NCBI GenBank assembly: GCA_030617005.1 | Contig: JAUWWH010000025.1 | Span: 1 to 7,980, forward strand | Direction: 5' to 3' | Source: Candidatus Bathyarchaeota archaeon | Lineage (GTDB): Archaea; Thermoproteota; Bathyarchaeia; RBG-16-48-13; GCA-020355125 | Length of the DNA: 7,980 nt | Part shown: piece after piece, positions 6,378-7,980 of the stretch | How positions within the stretch are numbered: position 1 is the first letter of the stretch | How the letters are laid out: each line of letters starts with the position of its first letter | The notes under the pieces: generated by a model | What the model saw: the letters and a program-made list of their open reading frames with translations, nothing else | The model's database searches: none | What the model was told of the DNA's origin: nothing | Program-made: the position numbers and the translations under genes

Positions 6378-6788
6378 CTACCTATAGGATTTCTGTTTTC
6401 TAGTTCTAGCTCTGGGTCCACCGAACTTTTTAGACTCCTTTCTACGGGAATCGCCACTTAACATTGTCCTATCATAATCAATAAATCTTTTTTTTACAAT
6501 TGATTGCTTCGACCACTTAACGATATTCCTTGCTATAGCCATTCTAACAGCCTCTGCCTGACTCATAAATCCTCCACCTTTAACTTTGACGTCTATATCT
6601 AAATCTTTACAAATATCGCCTGAGAGGCGAATGGGATCTAAAATTTTTATTCGAGAAATCTCAGGAGTCATTATTTCAATAGGAATCTTATTTACTCTAA
6701 TCCTTCCCTTTCCAGATCGAAAGGTTGCACGAGCGATAGCAGTTTTCCTCTTTCCGCTTGTTACAAATGGTTTCCTACTTACAACCAT
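6378..6788 (-). CDS. rps9: Small ribosomal subunit protein uS9
   Basis: Protein of the 30S head whose C-terminal tail reaches toward the P-site tRNA. It carries the family pattern [21 protein letters not shown] near the N-terminus (shown in two overlapping parts here: [10 protein letters not shown] and GKGRIRVN), the central [19 protein letters not shown], and the basic tail ending KQKSYR that is typical of archaeal and eukaryotic uS9. Length 136 residues is normal. The ATG at 6788 has AGGTGA 6-7 nt upstream, which fixes the start. It follows eL18 by 90 nt; in many archaea uL13 fills that gap. Downstream, rpoN would be expected next, but the SMC-type gene and about 1.9 kb of noncoding sequence intervene. 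Confidence 0.97.
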   Translation of the reverse strand: MVVSRKPFVTSGKRKTAIARATFRSGKGRIRVNKIPIEIMTPEISRIKILDPIRLSGDICKDLDIDVKVKGGGFMSQAEAVRMAIARNIVKWSKQSIVKKRFIDYDRTMLSGDSRRKESKKFGGPRARTRKQKSYR

Positions 6789-6808
6789 GTTTTTTCACCT
6801 ATGAGAGG

Positions 6809-6847
6809 TCAACTAATAATGTTGTTCCTCTTTATGGTAGTGATCAT
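6809..6847 (-). CDS. 12-codon mini-ORF with good ribosome binding site
   Basis: Between eL18 and uS9, AGGTGA (minus strand, 6851-6856) lies 3 nt before an ATG opening MITTIKRNNIIS and a TGA. The stop is about 20 nt before the uS9 start. It may be a leader peptide coupling translation to uS9, the last trace of a lost uL13 gene, or coincidence; the peptide does not resemble the uL13 N-terminus. Confidence 0.25.
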   Translation of the reverse strand: MITTIKRNNIIS

Positions 6848-6878
6848 TATTCACCTTTCTTATTTTTAAAGTGTTCAA

Positions 6879-7232
6879 TTACCCTATGATTTTTATCCCT
6901 GAACCTTTAGGAGATTTTTCTATGATGAGTGGAATAGTTAGACACTCCCCACCAGCTTCTTCAATTTTTCTTCTAGCTTCTTTTGAAAAACTAAAAGCAG
7001 CAATAAAGATCTTATGTTCCAAAGCTCCAGTCCCAAGCACCTTTCCTGGAACCACCACTTTTTCATTTTCGCTTGTATATCTATTAATTCTACTCAAATT
7101 TACAGATACACGGGCATGCTTTGATTTCTCAAATTTTTTCGCTAGAACAGCCCATAGAGCTCCCCCTGTCTCATTAGACTTCTTCCTCAAAAATCGTATA
7201 ATATTAATAATTTCTGGATTAGTACTTCTCAT
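6879..7232 (-). CDS. rpl18e: Large ribosomal subunit protein eL18
   Basis: Protein of the archaeal/eukaryotic 50S subunit, homologous to the uL15 fold. Recognisable motifs are the N-terminal TNPEIINIIRFLRKKSNE, the central ARVSVNLSRINRYTSENEK, and VVVPGKVLGTGALEHKI followed by AFSFSKEARRKIEEAGGEC. Length 117 residues is about normal for archaeal members. The ATG at 7232 shares one base with the rpoD stop codon (TAATG), with AGGAG about 10 nt upstream inside the end of rpoD, indicating translational coupling. The order rpoD-eL18 is conserved across archaea. Confidence 0.97.
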   Translation of the reverse strand: MRSTNPEIINIIRFLRKKSNETGGALWAVLAKKFEKSKHARVSVNLSRINRYTSENEKVVVPGKVLGTGALEHKIFIAAFSFSKEARRKIEEAGGECLTIPLIIEKSPKGSGIKIIG

Positions 7233-7980
7233 TACTTTATTTCTCCTGATTTGATCATCAGTAGTTGTTCTTTGAATTCATTTGTTTTATTTATCAATAT
7301 CTTATTTGCTTCATATATTATACGATCTGTAGTAAGGGCTCTTGTTGATTCGATCATAAATATGAAAGTATCTTTAACATTCTCAACTTGTATGGCATCA
7401 ATTGGACAGGCGATCACACATTCGTTACACATATCACATTTTTCAACTTCAACAATAATAATCTTATTTTTATCTTTGTTCAAAATATTTTTTGGACAAG
7501 CCTTAATACACAGTCTGCAAACATTACATTTTTCCAGGTTTATATGTATCATCGAAGCATATTTGTAAGCGCATGCTGAAACTGGTTGCCATTTAGTGTG
7601 AACTTTACCTTTTCCTAACCTCGCATAACATTCTAAACGAACACTCTGGCCGTAAGCGAGTTTTAAGATTGGGATTTTATCGTTAACAGGTGTGATATCT
7701 GGATTAGTGGACTTCAATTCCTTTGAATATACTGTTCTAGTCGCTTCCTTCGCTTCTACTTCCAAGGTAATAGTTACACTACATTGATTACATCCCAGCT
7801 CACTTTGACATGTACATTCTTCAGGGAGAAAATAGGAGTCTAAATCTGTTTTTAGTGGGATCAATCCTAGTCTAAGCGCTAGAATCTCATCATTCATCGG
7901 TGAAGAGTTTTCTATTACAATCACATCATCTATAGCCATTGAAGGGACTTCAGCTATCATAATTCTCCTTAAAGCATTAG
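7232..7980 (-). CDS. rpoD: DNA-directed RNA polymerase subunit RpoD (Rpb3-like), 5' end cut by window edge
   Basis: RpoD is the Rpb3/alpha-like platform subunit of archaeal RNA polymerase that pairs with RpoL. The frame stays open to the right edge and reads NALRRIMIAEVPSMAIDDV, the conserved alpha/Rpb3 motif, so the Met at 7960 is internal and the true start lies outside the window, probably a few dozen codons upstream. Inside the protein, CTCQSELGCNQC (CxCx5CxxC) matches the cysteine-rich loop of the Rpb3 family. A ferredoxin-like insert has two complete CxxCxxCxxxCP motifs (CNVCRLCIKACP at 7492-7528 and CDMCNECVIACP at 7403-7438), enough for two [4Fe-4S] clusters. Such inserts are known in several archaeal RpoD proteins, though others have lost one or both clusters. 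The C-terminal part (FIFMIESTRALTTDRIIYEA) is the second half of the dimerisation domain. Its stop overlaps the eL18 start by one base. Confidence 0.97.
   Translation of the reverse strand, partial: NALRRIMIAEVPSMAIDDVIVIENSSPMNDEILALRLGLIPLKTDLDSYFLPEECTCQSELGCNQCSVTITLEVEAKEATRTVYSKELKSTNPDITPVNDKIPILKLAYGQSVRLECYARLGKGKVHTKWQPVSACAYKYASMIHINLEKCNVCRLCIKACPKNILNKDKNKIIIVEVEKCDMCNECVIACPIDAIQVENVKDTFIFMIESTRALTTDRIIYEANKILINKTNEFKEQLLMIKSGEIK

Noticed and set aside
6871..7254. 127-codon plus-strand frame opposite eL18
   Set aside because: It is wholly antisense to eL18, a certain ribosomal protein gene, and has no family features.
7251..7579. Plus-strand open frames across rpoD
   Set aside because: They lie antisense to the cysteine-rich ferredoxin part of rpoD and encode nothing recognisable; they are shadows of the real gene.
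1..7980. CRISPR array, insertion sequence or tRNA/rRNA gene
   Set aside because: No spaced repeats, transposase frame, terminal inverted repeats or tRNA T-arm consensus were found on either strand.

Overview
The window is archaeal, AT-rich chromosome. The evidence is a set of archaeal/eukaryotic-type information-processing genes, all on the minus strand: RNA polymerase subunit RpoD with two ferredoxin-type iron-sulfur motifs, ribosomal proteins eL18, uS9 and uS2, the small polymerase subunit RpoN, and a MEMO-family protein. Shine-Dalgarno-like motifs (AGGAG, AGGTGA, GAGGT) precede several starts. Intergenic stretches are long and very AT-rich. The lineage cannot be fixed from this sequence; a member of the TACK or Asgard archaea is plausible, but that is a weak inference.

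Layout, in the direction of transcription (right to left): rpoD (cut by the right edge; its frame is open to the edge, so the Met at 7960 is internal) - eL18 (overlaps the rpoD stop by 1 nt) - a 90-nt gap with a 12-codon mini-ORF - uS9 - a 1.3-kb poorly coding stretch - a 1039-residue SMC/Rad50-type ATPase - a 0.6-kb gap - rpoN - a 157-nt gap - uS2 - MEMO (cut by the left edge). This follows the widespread archaeal order rpoD-eL18-uL13-uS9-rpoN-rpoK-eno-uS2-MEMO. Here uL13, rpoK and enolase are not in place, and a large SMC gene sits between uS9 and rpoN.

The most notable gene is that ATPase (1921..5040). It has a Walker A head, a very long coiled coil, a CxxC zinc hook at its exact middle as in Rad50, and a C-terminal head. 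The C-terminal motifs look like eukaryotic SMC5/SMC6 (QSGGE signature, DEFDV after Walker B, and TP where canonical SMCs have TH). It is a candidate SMC5/6-related archaeal protein.

The 5041..6377 stretch holds one plus-strand gene-like region (5547..5935) that reads well in two frames joined by a single -1 shift at an A6 run. It is either a decayed gene, a sequencing error or a frameshifted gene, and its function is unknown. The rest of the long gaps shows only weak short ORFs, TATA-like boxes, T-runs and small palindromes.
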